Origin: Rhea pennata
Lineage: Eukaryota > Chordata > Aves > Rheiformes > Rheidae
Assembly (NCBI RefSeq): GCF_028389875.1
Contig: NC_084671.1
Location: forward strand, 5,843,001-5,907,000
DNA: 64,000 nt
Direction: 5' to 3'
Numbering within the stretch: position 1 is the stretch's first letter; each line of letters opens with the position of its first letter. Positions 25,001 to 40,000 of the stretch are shown here, in pieces. The notes under the pieces were generated by a model that saw only the letters and a list, made by a program, of their open reading frames with translations, did not search any database and had not been told where the DNA came from. The position numbers and the translations under genes were made by a program.

Positions 25001-28000
25001 TTTCAGGGATAGTAACTCAAACTGCTCATGAACACTAACTCTGTTGTGCTGTTAAGGTGACAAAAAAAAGAGCACTAATACAAAATTAGTGAAGCTGAAA
25101 ATGCAGGAAAAGTTATTTGAATAGCATCTCCGATATATCAAGATCCAAGGAAATAACTGAAGTCAACAAATCCTCCAGCAGTGTCAAACTGAAAATTACC
25201 ATGTGGCAAGTCTCCTTAAGCTGTTATCACACTTGAAATAAAAACTAGGAATGGGAAACATCAAATCTTGTCAGTTTTGAAATTGAAGCTAATCAAATAC
25301 TAGAGATGCATCCCTCATAGAAATCTCTCTTCCTATAGTATCAAAAAATTACTGATCTGATATTCCAACTAGATCATGCAACACTGAAAAAAGGGACAAC
25401 AGGCGGTGAAGCAAAAATCGATGCTCAGAGCGTTTTCTTTTGCTTTAGGTGTTTTCATCTTATACATGGAATGTATATCCTGTTTTATGATAAGAAGAAC
25501 TCCTTCATTTGACTTCTACATAGACGCCTCTCAATACAGGATGTCCCTAGCTCATCTAATAAGTAGCTGCAAATTGAGTACATGAATCAAACACTAGCTG
25601 TCAGGAACAATAACTACAAACAAAAATACGAATGTTTGAAAAATTCTGTAAAACAACAGACAAGCTGTTTGAAAAGTACTGAGGAATGACAGTCCACTGT
25701 TAAGGCTGAAAGGATCTTAAGGAATGCTATTGAAAATACAACTGAACTCAGATTGACTGAAACAAGCTAAATAAAGCCAAAGTAACTATTCCATCAGAGC
25801 TGCATATATTCTAAAAGAAGCACCAAAAGGCAAAAAATGAATATTCAAATATGCCGGAAAACTCAAATACATTAATAAAAATTCAAAAAGCTGTGCTGTC
25901 GATTAAAAAATCAAGTAGCAAAGTTCACCATGCACAGTCATGAGCTAAGAGATTCACAAGGCTTACTTCACATGCGTAGAAAAGTAGTATAAAGCATAAA
26001 GTAATATATAAAAATGGATTTTTATAACATTCTAAAATAATAAAAACAGTCACGTAAGTGACAAAATTTACCTTTTTTTTGAAAGCCTCTTGTGCCTGAT
26101 GCTTTCATGTTATTGGCCTTCCCTCTGGAAGAACTAGTTAAATGGAAACTCTCAATAGGAAACTATTCTACCATTTCCAGATACAGAGAATCTGAGTAAC
26201 AGCAATTTTTCATTAAACGAAAAAAAGTTTAGAGAACTCCTGGTCATACTACACCTCTCCACTGTTAATAGGCCAGATGTTTTCTCAGAGGAAAAGCTAG
26301 GGCCATGCCTTATGAAGCTGTCTGCCACGCCTCTGTGAAGGTTTGAGGGGTACGTGGTATGTGCCTCTCTTTTGGATTTAAAAAAAAATCCATAATATTC
26401 TACTAGAGAATAGTTTTAAAACTGAACTCATTAAAAACCCTGTTTCTTCATTTTTAAATATGTAGACAACTTAACTACAACACAACTGTTACAAAGCAAA
26501 GTATATGAAGTATTGTATGTTGCCTAAACTGAGGTTGCTACTGAAAAATGCAGAAGGGCTCTGGACAGTACTGAGACAAACTAGTAAATACAACCACATA
26601 ATCAGCCATAATCTAGAAAAATCTGTTTTTTTTTTTCAGACACTTGTTTCCATGAATTCTGACTTCTTTGCACAGACACTACCTCAGCATACAGTAGAAC
26701 TGCAACCCATCAATATTTCCTTTCAGTGTTGTTACTTCCATGTTAAGCCAGCTATTACTAAAATCAGTGCTACAAGTAGTAACGTACCCTTCATTTAAGC
26801 ATCAAGATACGTATCATCTAAACTGTAAAGTAAATTGGCTTTAAACAAAAATCCAGAAGAGTTTACTTAACTTCACTGTCAACACATAGTCTCCTGAATT
26901 CAGAATGCTTTAGAAACTGAGCTTTTTATCATTGGTCTATAATCCTTGACTTGTAAGCAGTAACAGAAATAAGACTTTAAAGTAAAAAAAATAATGTAAC
27001 AATTTCTTTTTTTTTTTTTTTAAACAAAATTTAGCAAACCAGAAGATTGAATTTGGAACTAATTTTCTCACTAAGATGCACAATGAAACAAACAACTTTC
27101 CTATTGCACTTCAACACCATTCACCAAGACAGAAACCACAGTAACTAACAAATTGTCATTGGTGCCTATCTTGAAAATCCTTATGGGAAAAGATCAGAAA
27201 AGCAGTATTACAGACTATTTCAACTAAATGACAATTCATAATGCTTGTAGTGGGAAGACAAACTAACAGCATATAAATAACTGAAGTCCACTATAGTGAC
27301 ACTTCTTACTGCTCAGGATACTGTTCCAAATCTTTTTTTTTTTTTCCAGCCACTTCCCCAGTGCAGACCGACAGCCTCATTTTGTGTATGAAGGTCACTG
27401 TTACTGTCACTGCTGCTGTATTTGCCTCTTGTTACCTTGCTCACTACACTTTTGATATGAAAGATGGAAAGGAATTAATGTAAAGGAGATATAAAGCAAG
27501 AGTTATAGTAAGAATTTTAAGAAAAATTCAAACAGGTTACCAAAAACACCTGCTGTGTGACCTCAAGCTGTGGAACAGAAACATCCAGAAGTGGCACAAA
27601 AATTCTAGACTTTAAAATCTTGACTGAATTTATGCAAAAAGTTGAGACAAAGAATAGCCTGTTTTTTTCTGCACAAAGCAAAGTCTAATTTCCATCTCAT
27701 AATATTCATAAGGGTACCTACATTTCGGCTTGAACAATGATAGTGGTATAATATATCCAAAATACTTGATTGCTGGGCTCTAATAAATCCATTATTATGA
27801 CTATGCCAGATATTGCATGAGGAACTCTGTTGAAGACATTTTTAACTAATGAGCTGTGCTAAAGAGCACTTTATTCTGAGGAAGACAAGTACATAGTTCC
27901 TTGGTATTCATATGCATCTACAACAATTGCTGTCATTGGTATAGTTAGCTACAAACATTTGAAAATAATTTCTATCTGAGCTAGTAAAAAGAGAACTGGA

Positions 28001-31000
28001 AATAGATTCTACTTCTACAGACAAGATGGGATTCTGTAATATATACAGAACTGAAGGGAAGAATGGATATTTAAACAAAAACTACAAACCTTCTGCAATC
28101 ATATCCTCTATCTCAGTGTCCGATGAGTTGTCTGCATGTTTTGTATTCTGCAAGTCTGATTCAACACACATAACACTCATGATTTGACCCTCCACTAGCA
28201 ATCTTTTTTCTGCAGGCTGTTCTACCAGCAAAGATGAACGACTTACCTATTACAATAAAAGCAAAGCAACAATGATTAACTGAACAATTAATAATAGAAA
28301 ACAGTACTTACTATTCATCAGCTGTAACTGAGCCCAACATCACAGTTTCCTTTCTTTATCAGCTATTATTATGTACTGCCAAAGGTGCACATGTATTTTC
28401 TCAAACAAATACAAGGACATGTTCCTACTGAAAATGCAACAGTTCTACTGCATGTTGAAAAGCTTGCAATCAGAACTACATTTAACAAAGAAATGAAAAT
28501 GCAGAGAAATGAAGGAACGGAAAAATGAGAGATATATTAAATTAGCAAAGCAGAAAATACCACCCTTTAAAAAAGAGCCTCACAGGTTTTCAACCGGCCA
28601 TTTGCGGATTTAGAAATTTCAACAGGGTAATTCTTAACAAACGAAATACTACTCCCACCACTGTCAGCAGGGGCTTGCCTGTACAATGTTTTAACATGAA
28701 AGCAGTATTAGAAGACATGTCAGAGGTTTATATTAAGGTTTTACTGAGATATCTCAAACAAAGCTATCTCAATTGTTAGACTATAATAATTTCTTTGCAG
28801 CTATCATTGGATAATCTATGTATTCAACTGTGTCTCTCTTTTCATTTAGTGCTTTGTTATCCAGTGACATTGGCAAGCCAAACAGTAGCATTAATTCCAA
28901 CTGTAGACTTAAGATAATACAAGACAAGCATACTAAAGTACTTCAAGAAACAAGCTACCAATCAGGGAAAAAATTCAACCACAAAGTTTGAAAAATTATT
29001 CAAGGTTTAAAGACCTAAATAGCTGGTAGCCACAAATGTTTTAAAAATTATTAGTAAAACAATTTATAGCAATTTTTAAACTTACAGGGAATGGCTCCAA
29101 TCCCTCCTGAATCACAAAGCCCTCAATAACATGGGTCAGGATCTGTGGTTTAACAATAGCCTGCGGAGGTTTATTTTCTAGGCTAGGAATGCTATTGGGC
29201 ATTGATGTGCTGTTGCTCCTTGTTGTCGCTGCTGGAAGCAAAAGAGGCGGTGGTGGAATAGAGGCATGCGAAGGGTCAGATGAAGATTTAATTACTGAGG
29301 CACTGACTGATGATGTAATTGAAGGTAGTCCCACATGTTCTGAAAGAAATAACAAAATATTTTTCCCGATCATTCTTTCAGTATTCTGGAAAGAAGAGAT
29401 GATAAACACCTCCAGCTCTGCATCCATGATCCTCCTGAAGGCTTTTCCTCTACCATTTATAGACTTTACCTTCAAAACAAGATGATTTGCCTTGACAGAC
29501 TATTCCACAGACAAATTGTTTTCAAGTTTGCATCATTTCCTTTTACTCAGTACCTAACTGCAACCATCACTGACCATATCAAATGTAAAACCAAACCAAG
29601 AAACACTTCTATAGCCTTTAATTACCTATCCAGATCACAAAATCTGTGTGTCAAGAACAGAAATCAGTATTTTGAAACGTAAGAATCTCGGAGCTGGATA
29701 GCTGAAGTATTTTTAAAGAGACTGTTTTCTTTTTCTGATATAGTTTAGTAGAATTATTTTTAAGTAAAAGAAGCTATATAAACTGTAGAAACAGAAGAAA
29801 GTCAAATTTTTACTTTAATATATCAGTGGCTACCAGAATTTTATAAGCAGAAAACCTATCTTTACTTTTATATTTGTTCTCACCTGACAAAGGCTCTTCC
29901 GAATTAAGCGCCTCTCCATTCCCCAAGGTTATAGCCGGTGGCGACAGAGTTGGTGGCGTAGGTGTTCTAACCATATGGACACATTCAGAGTCCTCAGGCA
30001 TCTCTTCTTCACATACATTCTCCACTTGGTAAATCTGCATCCAACAAACTATTGCTTTAGAGAGATTTCCATTCTATCTTAATACCTTGAAAGAGTTGCA
30101 TAAATATAATTTTTAAACAAATTATCAGTTGAAGTGTTAAAATACACTAATCTCATAATAAAATACAAGTTACCAAATTGCATACAGATCTCTGAAGACA
30201 TCACAGTTATGAGAACAAAACTATTTTGTTGCAAACAGCAGAATTCTAAATATAGGCGTAGTTCTCCTATTAATAATCCAAAGAAATTAATTGACTTTTT
30301 CCATGTCTGATCTCTACAGTTTACTATATTTTTATTTGCACGCGCACACACACCCTTACTGTTCTTTAAAGACTTCAGCAAAACGCAAGCTTTGTAACAT
30401 AATGACAATTTTGATAAAACTGACTAAGCATTCCAGCTGAAATTTAGATAAATTCTTTAACACCATGTTATCAGTTTGTAGCTCTGCCAGACATTAACCA
30501 TACAGATTGAAATTTAAAATGAAGTATATATCACAAGCTGACACTGTAGCAGAGAAAATGTCATGCTCCTGTGCCTTGTTACAGAACTATCGCAACAGCT
30601 GTGGAGAGAAGAGACAGAAGTTACCCTAATGTAAGAGGTACAGTATTTATCTTCTCCACTAAATCCACTCCAAGTTGACCAAGCTGCAAGTCCCTGAATG
30701 CTGCTTAATATTCATTTGCTAGTCAGTCAGACTATTCTTGGAAAATTCACCCTGAAGACTAAGGCAGTTACATGCAGTAGGCCTTTTGCAAGATAATTCC
30801 TATTAACTGCTAGGGACAATAGTGGTGTCAGAGAAAAAACAAGAGAAGCTATACTCAGAAAAGGCTATCTCCCTTGTTGCTCTGGTTTCACAGAGAAGAA
30901 AAGGAAAGAGGAGGGATTCTCTGGATTACAGATGTGATAACGTCACAAAGGATTTTATATGAATGTACTTGCTTCAGAATACAAATGTATTTTGAGAGTT

Positions 31001-34000
31001 TAGACCTGCCTAAGTCTCAGTTAATACAACTTTTTGTTTGTAATTCAGGTAAAGCATTTACAATTAAATATCAAAGAATAAAGGTTCACATGAAGTTTGT
31101 GCATTGTCAAATTAGCACCTCAGAACTGGAAGCAGAAAACAGATGAGTTTGGAGTCCTAGTATCACTTAATCATTGACTAATACAGAAGTCTCTGTGCTA
31201 TTTTCTGTCTTACACAGAAGTGTAATTAAAAGGGGTATTTCAGGAGAGTATGCCAAGACTATCAGACATTAGTAAACAGGTTATAAGGTATTTTCTTCAA
31301 GCTACAGAAGTAAATTGAAGCAGTCTACTGGCAGCCAGTTTAGCAGATTAGAATGTAAAATATCATCTTGTCAAAAGCACATCTGGCTTTATCCTTTTTG
31401 GCTAATTTCTGCATGAAATATCAGGGGGCTGGCATTATCATTACTTTCTAAATACCATTTTAAAATAATCAGCACACAACCTTCCTTAATCTGTTGATTT
31501 CCTGAAAACAAAAGCCTACAAGAACGGTTAATTCTTCGGCTCACATCAGTCTCATTAGCACGTTACCAATAAAGCCTAGCAATGTCACTTTAACTGCTTT
31601 CATTAACTGCAGATCGTCTTATTTCACTGTAGATCATTTTATGTTATAGTGTAAGTAAAGCTAAAATTTTCAGTTTAGTCTCAAGGAGCTCTGCAGCTTT
31701 TATGTTGAACTAAATGAAAGGGCAGTGATTGAAACATTAAAAGATCATTAAGAATTTCAAAAAAAATGGTACCCAAAGCATAGCTTAAACACATCTAACT
31801 GTGTCCACCTGTTCCTGTCACAGGTTAATGGCAGTTTTCCCAACAATATTAGTTTTAGAGAACAGGTATTTTCATAGATTTGGTTGACTGTTATCTCTGG
31901 CCACAGATTACACCAAAGAAAGGATCTCTCATTCTCAGTTCAACATCAAAATCAGAAGAAATTTCGGAGCACTCACCACTGGAGTTTCAATTGGTACTGA
32001 TGGCTGCACCTGAAGATTCACTGCAACAGTCTGGGGTGGTGGAAGAGTCTGAAATGGTAGCTGGACCAGAGCTTCTGCAGCAGGAAGTTCTTCCTCAGAA
32101 ACCAAAGTGTTTTGAACCAAAACTTGGCCCTGGGACAGAATTTCAGGCTGCACTTGTAGAGACTGCACAGATTGTAATGGCAGTTGTTGAATCTGGGTCG
32201 AAGATGTTGACAGCGGTGGAGGAGCAGCAAGTGGGATAGGTGTGGACTGCAAGGCTGAATATGGCTGGTGTGGTGTGGAGGGCACTATCTGTTGGCCTGG
32301 GGAAACTAAGCTGGGCTGATCCACTGGTCCTATATGTACAGCTGGGGAAGGTGGAAGTGGAACATGTGATGGAAGATTGAGTGGCTGTGCAATTGGTCGA
32401 ACTGGACTGGTAGTACTTTGCTGAGAAGCAGTCTGCTCTGGCTGAAGAGCTGTTGGCACAAGAGAGTTTGCCTGTGACTGAATAAGTGCTTGAGGGTGAA
32501 TAATTATTGTGGGTGACTGACTAGGGGAATGAGAAGGTGGAGGAGATACCACTACTGACTGCTGAGCTGACTGGGATGGAGTAGGAGATAGTGTTAGAGG
32601 TGGAGGATGGATGTGAATAGGTGAGCAATGCTGAGACTGGACATTGCTGGGAACTAGAGGAAGACCATGGCTTGGGAGGGGTAAACAGTGCTGCGATGGA
32701 GGGGGGTCCTGACCAGAAGAAGTCTGAAGTGCAATTGGCTGGACTTGCTGCTGCTGTTGTAGTATCAGTTGATGATGGGAAATTTTGGAAGGTGGTGAAT
32801 GAAGTGGGATCTGCTGATGTTTTACTAAAGAATGAGGCTGAATTGGAGAATATGAAGCTGTGAGAGAAAAGAAAAACAAAACTGACAATTAGTATTTACT
32901 TAAGTCCAGAAAACATTAAAAATATTAAAAGAAAGTTTTTACTTTAGTTAAATAAGGCAGCCCAGCAAAACTTTCTCAACCCTTTGGATATACAGTTAGA
33001 AGTATCTTCTTTGACAGGATACAGTGCACAAAAACAATTTGTTAAAGAAATACATAAATTTCCAAAGCAAATATTACCAATAAATAAAGTAATAAAACTA
33101 TGCTTTTTACATATATATATAATTATATTTACACTTATATAAAAAGTAACTACATCTATCTTTTTGGTGTTAGTTTTAAGATGACTGCTGATTTTGCCTT
33201 ATCTTTTATTCAAGAATTCCACTCAATCTTTGCTTTGAAACAGAGCAGGGTGAAAATAACAGCTAAGTTAAAGTTTAGGTAATATAATTTTAAGAGACTC
33301 TTCAGAAAAATTCCAAAAGACTTCAGTGTGAATCAAAACCTTTCCAGGTATTTGCCTGAACTTGAATGCAAACTGAAAGTTATGCGCCTAAAAATAGTGC
33401 AACTTCAGGGATATTGCATCATCTCTGAGTGAACCACCGACTTGCAAGTAATTCCTCATGGAGTTTGGGTGCATAAAAACATGTGTATGAGCATACATAC
33501 ATACATTCCTCCACAGGCAAGGATAGCTTTTTCTTGCTTTGTCTTTTCCACTTGAGAAATAAGTTATTCATGTCTTTTTACTTATTTGTTAGGAAAGATG
33601 GTTCTTTTTCACTTTAGAAGCAAGTTCTAACAAACATTAGGGTTCGACAGCTGAATCTTGTATGTTTCTCAGTCTTACTCCTTCTCTAAAAGCTGCCATT
33701 AAGCCAAGCTAGATTTTCAGAATTATCAGATCAACTGTCTAGAAAACATTTACTCTTCGAATATAAGGAAGCTAAAAAGCTACATAAATGTGTAACTTAC
33801 GTAACTGAGTGCTTATCTTGGTTTATCTTCTGCTTGTCAGGTTTATTTTTAAAGATGTATTTTTAATTAATTTATAAAATGTTAGATTGTGGTCACAGTA
33901 ACCTATGGATTTATAAAAATACTTGGTATGAAAAATGTTCTGACAAGACAGAGCTTTTGGATGTTCATGCTGTAGCAATGAATATAAAAAGAACAACTAG

Positions 34001-37000
34001 AAAGTCAGTGAATGTATTTTTCCAGATCTACTCTTGCACCCTTTCATCCCATATTTGGTCTGTTTCCTTCACCACCTGCCTCTACTGCCAAGTGGCAGGA
34101 AGAGTTCAAGCTTGTAATTACTTATAATACCATAAATACAAAAAATTATGCACTGATTATCTAAGACCCCCAAAGCTAGGGGCTTTGGGGTCATTCCATC
34201 ACTGTAAACCATAAGAGACAAAATACTTTAAAACAACTTTTTTTATAGCTATATTTTCATCCTACCTGGTGTTATTAACTGATGTATACTTGGTGTCCGT
34301 GTGACTGGTGTACTCCGACACTCTGGAGTTGGGCTCTCACCTTTTCTATTGCTTTCTGAGGAATCTGGCTGGCTGCCCTTGGTACTGCTTACAGGTTTAT
34401 TTGGGCACAGAGACAATGACTGAGTTTGACTGCTGCTCTTTGGCGGACCATTCTGTGAACTTGACAATACACCCAACTTCTGACTGCGCAATGTCAAGTT
34501 CTGAACCTGGGAAATGAACCAAATGTGCAAAAAAATACATACAGATGTCTAAGAAATATCCAGGCTAAAATAGCAAATAATTAACACTATGCTTCTCATC
34601 CCATGTTATCAAAGCAACTGAGAAATTAAACAATTTGCTCATCATCAAGTTATCTTATAAGTCACAAAATTTAAAGACAAATAATGATCTTTAACCACTT
34701 CAGTGATATAGGAAATATAGTAGTCTCTTACTGAACTTTTTAAAAGAAAGAAATGGAAACTGTTCATTACACTAATATGTATTAAAATGTATCTTTTTTT
34801 TCTTTTTTTTTGCTATTACTGTGCCCTTACAAAGCATCTTGAACAAATGCAATTTTATATTTTATACAGACGCTGTAGGAGTACAGTAGGCTGTAAGTAT
34901 GTCTGCTTAGATTATTAACTTAAGCCAGAGCACTGGGTAGTCATTGGGACGAGAATATGCTGCATCTTATCCACATCTTACAGTTGAGAGTCCTTTATTT
35001 CTACAGCAATATTAATTTGCCTCTGCATTATGATAACTCCAATGGCATATAAAACAAAAAGTAGGCTTTCTGAAATGTAAATCAGTCAGTGATTATTTTT
35101 AGTAATGCTCTTTATACTATAGCCAGATTTTGTGAAGTACAGCCCCAACTTTCCAATCCTATACGCGGAGCTAGAGTTTCAACTCAAGGATAAAGAGCAC
35201 TAATTTTCATCATACTTTACATGAAAAAAGGAACTAATCATCATCTGCTATTTTCACTATATAATCCCTGTATTACTCAGCAAACAGTTAGTACTCATGT
35301 AATGAACAGGTAGATGATATTTTATTTCTCATTGCTCACTGTGTTACCCATTCAAATCCTGTTGAACAAAGACAGTAGTATTTGTTCCTTATTGGCTTGC
35401 ATGTGGCATTTATTGAAATCCTATCTTTGTGAATACAAATCAAACTTCAGCACATCTTATCAGTTAGGGTAACCAATCTGAGATTTCCAGGACATTTACA
35501 AGAAAAAGAGATGAAAAGAAGAAATGTATGAAAACAGAGGGGAAGAAGAAAAAGCAGAAGAAAAGTATCAGTTTTGGAGGTGGTAGGTGTTCTTTTGAGA
35601 CACTGTTAATCATCGATGAACTTGAGTTTATTTTTGATATTTCTCTGTGGAAAAGATACTATGAAATCACTATGCTTTTCCTTCGCAAATGTCTTGGCTA
35701 AATGTAATATACACATATATAACCAAATGCAAAATTTTTAATTAACTGGAATTGTCTATTCACTGAGATTTACTTACATGGTCAAAAAAGACATTTCTCT
35801 TTCTCTAAGCCCAGCCAACTGAAACCACAAGGAAATATTTAGCACAGAGTAAGAAAAACATACAGCAGACCAATGTTAACACTTTTTCAACGCATTATCG
35901 ACTGGGTGAAACATCTCTGCAGTGTCATTGCTGCTACAGAAACTGCTAGACAACCAGGGTTATCTGGCAGGAGGATGGTACAGAACATACAGAGGAGCAA
36001 CATCTTGAGCTTGGTGGGGTCATCAGTTCTCAGAAAAAAATGGAAGGCTCCACCAATAGGCACAGGCACCAAGCAAGTCAAAAAGCCAAAGCTCCAGTGG
36101 ATCCGTGAACAACACATCACAGATGATGAACGGCTACCCTCAAGCAATTATACAGAATTAATCACTGCTACAGAAGACTAATAAAAGACAAGACGAACCA
36201 GGTTCCAAGAAAACATCACTTTTCTCTGGTGAGATGGACGAAGAAAATGCCTACAGACTAAGAGGAAAGTCCAGACAAATGTTTGGGCAAATAAAACAAC
36301 AGGGATGAGAATACTGGTGTTCCTGTAAATAAGAGGCTAACTGCTTGTGCTAATCAAGATGCTTCAGATTAAATGTTGACATTCTTGAAGTACAAAAGAA
36401 CCACCCTATTCCAGTCTGCATGTTTTTGAAGGGAGTGTTCCTCAAACATATCAAGGATATCATATCTGACCTGACAGACTTAATGACAAAAAAATGTGCA
36501 TAGTGCAACAGGCGCTAACTTTGTTTCAGTAGTTAAGAAGAGTTTATTCAACATGGGAAGCTTGAAATTAACTGAAATTTTGGAGATAATGGGAAAAGGG
36601 TATTATCAAGCCCTTTTATCAAAACCCAGTGATTAAAAAAAGAAAGTCCAATTCAACTCCTACATTCTAGTCTATACTATACTATACTGAAAGCAGGACT
36701 CCTGTTAGACTCAAATTCTCACAGCATGCAGTTTGCCTCACTGAATATTCAAACCAACGGAAAGAGAAGGAAAATAAAACCTAGTATGTGCTGAGAAAGT
36801 AAGTGAAAACATACAGCAGAAGTTGCAAAACTGCATTTAAATCAAACTGAAAGCAAAGCTCCAGAAAAAAAAAGAAAAAAAAAAAAAGTCATAAACACCC
36901 TCCAGGAAAGTGCACTAACTCAAAGTCACGGACAGAAGATCTCACTTTGATTGCATTAACATTGACACAAGAGGACTGTAAGGTGACCAGTGTGATGCCA

Positions 37001-40000
37001 ATAATCAAAAACTTTCAGGGAAAGCTGCAGAACTACAGATGAGTAAATCTGGCATCTCCAGTAAGATCTAGTAGATCACTAGAACTATAATAAATAATCA
37101 AATTAGTAAGTACGCAGACAAAAATGTCATAATGGCAAACAGGCAATATACTTTTGTGAAAGAAAAGTGTCTCGCAAATCTAATGGCAGCCTCCGAAAGG
37201 GTCAAAAAACACAAGGACAGAGCAGATCCAGTTTCTGTAGTTTGTCTGGATTTCCAAAAGATTTCCAAACAAAATCCATCACCAAAGGCTTTTAAAGAAA
37301 TTGTCAGTAGACAGATGGGAAGGTCCTTCATGAGAAAACAAGTTTGACAAATGCTCACTTTTCCCAGTGGAAGACAGTCACAAATGGGTTCTATAGTGAT
37401 CTGCATTGCAACATACATTTTCCCAGATCACACATGAATGTTAACCAGTGAAGTAATGATATTAATTCTGCTGATAATCTGAAGTTATTCAAACTAATAT
37501 ATATGAGGACTTACGAAGATATGAAGTGACATATCTAGGATCCCAAATTTACACACAAAAATGATCACCTCTGAGCTGACTGAAACTGTAATGAAAGTTA
37601 ATCTTTTCATTTTTACTTGGTAGCTGCAGGGACATGGTCTCAATCAAAGGCTGTGAATGCTGACTTAGAAACATAGATTCTGTGTGCCTACTTCCGTCAC
37701 AAAAATCACAGTATGACAGCAGACAAGACATTTGAATCAAATTTTTTCATAGGTGATCATTAACTGCCTATTCTTCACATTCTGAATGTCTGACTCAGAA
37801 CTCCAAGATCTGATACTGAGACGTGAACAGTCTCAGCTGCAGCTGAAACAGTGACAGCTGTGCTTTCATCATACTGTCATCTGTTCATGTTACCTGAAAG
37901 TGGCATATGTGCAATGGTAGTTTACTACATTGCATAGTAAAATACAAACACTATTTTTCTAGTCGTTTCATTCATTCCACTGAATGTGGAATAGCATCTC
38001 CAGTAATGCCTGAAATGTATTTGAAATGAAATTCAACCAATCTCATACGGACTTGCCAACTCTGATCCAGCATGGAAAACATGGGACTTCATAAGCATCA
38101 AAATCCACTGGGTCTGAATCACTTAGACACGCAAAGACAGTGAAGTTAGATTTTGATTTCATCAACATACTGATACTATTGAAGACTATGATACTTTTCA
38201 TTTCTCTGGGAAGTTTCACCTAGAGAACAAGCCACAGTGATAAACAGTAACACAGAAATTTGAGTTAAATATAGGATTATTCTATGCTGTAAAGTCAGAA
38301 CACAATGAACATAGTAAAATTATCTGAAGAAATTATATGAAGATTCCCAGAGTAGAACAAACTTAAGTACAAAAATTAAATTTGTGAACTCTCCAGGAAT
38401 GCATTCCTGCCGAATAAATCAAGGCATATACAGGAACACCAAGAACACAGGTATTAGAGGATGGGCTAGGGAAAGCTCTTTTTTCTCCTAAAACAAAGTT
38501 ATTACCATTGTAAAATGCACACTTGTATCTCACAGAAATTGATTATTTAATGCATGTGAGGATGGTTAACAGAATATATTGAAGATGTATAGAAATAGCA
38601 CCCATTACTTGTTTTCATTAGCAGATAAAACTTAAGCCCAGTATTTTTCTTACTTCTGAGTTTTGGCCCACTGTACTGGACATGCATTTAAGAAATTTAC
38701 ACAAGCTCACCTGAGTAGCTGCAGACTGACAAGATGAGGAAGATGATGAGACAACAGGAATGTCAGACTGTACAGCAGCCACAGTGGTAGCAGGAGTGAA
38801 AATAAGCTGTTAAAAAAAAAGAAGATAAGTCAGGTAATAGACTGAAACTTTGAAATATGTGAAAGAAATGAAATACTTTACTTTTAAGGAAAGATACATA
38901 AATTGCCCGTAGTGTGTACAGCTTGTAATATTTACTTCTTCTTGCTTTTAGATAAACTTATTCAAAAAGCAGTTTATTGCAGTAGTTTAAATAAACAACA
39001 CTAGAAAATAAGGTATTTGTTCAATGCGTTCAGAAAAATATTTTTCACATATATACATCAGTTGTTATACAAGTATTGTAAAAAAGGCTTTCACTCTCAT
39101 ACTACAAATGGGCAAAATAAAGGCAGAAGTCAAGAGATCAATCCAATATCTATGATATTAAAGAAAAAAAATGTACAAGATTTCTCCAATCTGTTAAAAT
39201 GTTATTTAATAAGCAAAGTTGATATAACAACTTTCTTTTTCAACCATGCTAATCCATTTTCATTTAAAGAACAGGTGTCACACAACCAACTTCAAATTAG
39301 TAATTTCAAAATACCAACATCCCAATTGTCATCAATTTCTTTATAGGCAATATAGCAAAGACAAGCTTTATGGAAAGTTTTGGAGAGAGACTAAATTGAT
39401 AAACACTTGATAATATGTACTTTAAATCCTTATCTTGAAGTTATACTACTTTTTCAGTTAATATGTAGGAAACAAAACAAAGTAGTTCAGAGTCCAACCC
39501 CATTACCGCGCAAGCCTATGAAAAAATCTCAGAGGACAAAGGATCACTTTTCCTAAACACACTTTGTAAGTGCCATTCCTGCAAGAACTCATACCTGCAC
39601 CTAAAGACTCTGACCTTTGATGTTAAATCTCAGTGTAGCGTAACAGTGACTTTTCCTGTGTCATATAGTTGACTATGAAACTTTAGAAAGCCCTGGCCAT
39701 AAACTCACACAAGCAGTAAAACATATCTTTGGCCCTGACCAAGGACTGATCACGACCTGGGCGCTTATGTACAACATCAGTAATTTCTGTGAAACTGCAT
39801 GTTGTAAGAATCAACTCATACAAAGCTCATTGCAGAAAAGGGTATATATTCGAATATTTTAGCTATGGAAAGTGTTAAAGCTTACTGAAAACAAAACAAA
39901 ACAAAACACCCCAAAGTACTCCACCACACACTAAACAGATTTTTCAGAACTAGTCCATCAGGAAAGAAATCTCTTTTCTAAAAGGGAAAGTGTCACATTG

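Larger units (their letters stand above)
34507..38710 (-). other. PHC3: PHC3 intron 6
   Basis: 4.2 kb. It carries an unexplained + strand ORF (35873-36181) and an old LINE remnant (about 36740-37540), plus an A-rich tract (36866-36889) and a CTATA microsatellite near 36672-36690. Confidence 0.8.

Noticed and set aside
31880-32863. Plus-strand ORFs over PHC3 exon 8
   Set aside because: Shadows of the minus-strand Pro/Gln-rich coding exon, which matches human PHC3 continuously.
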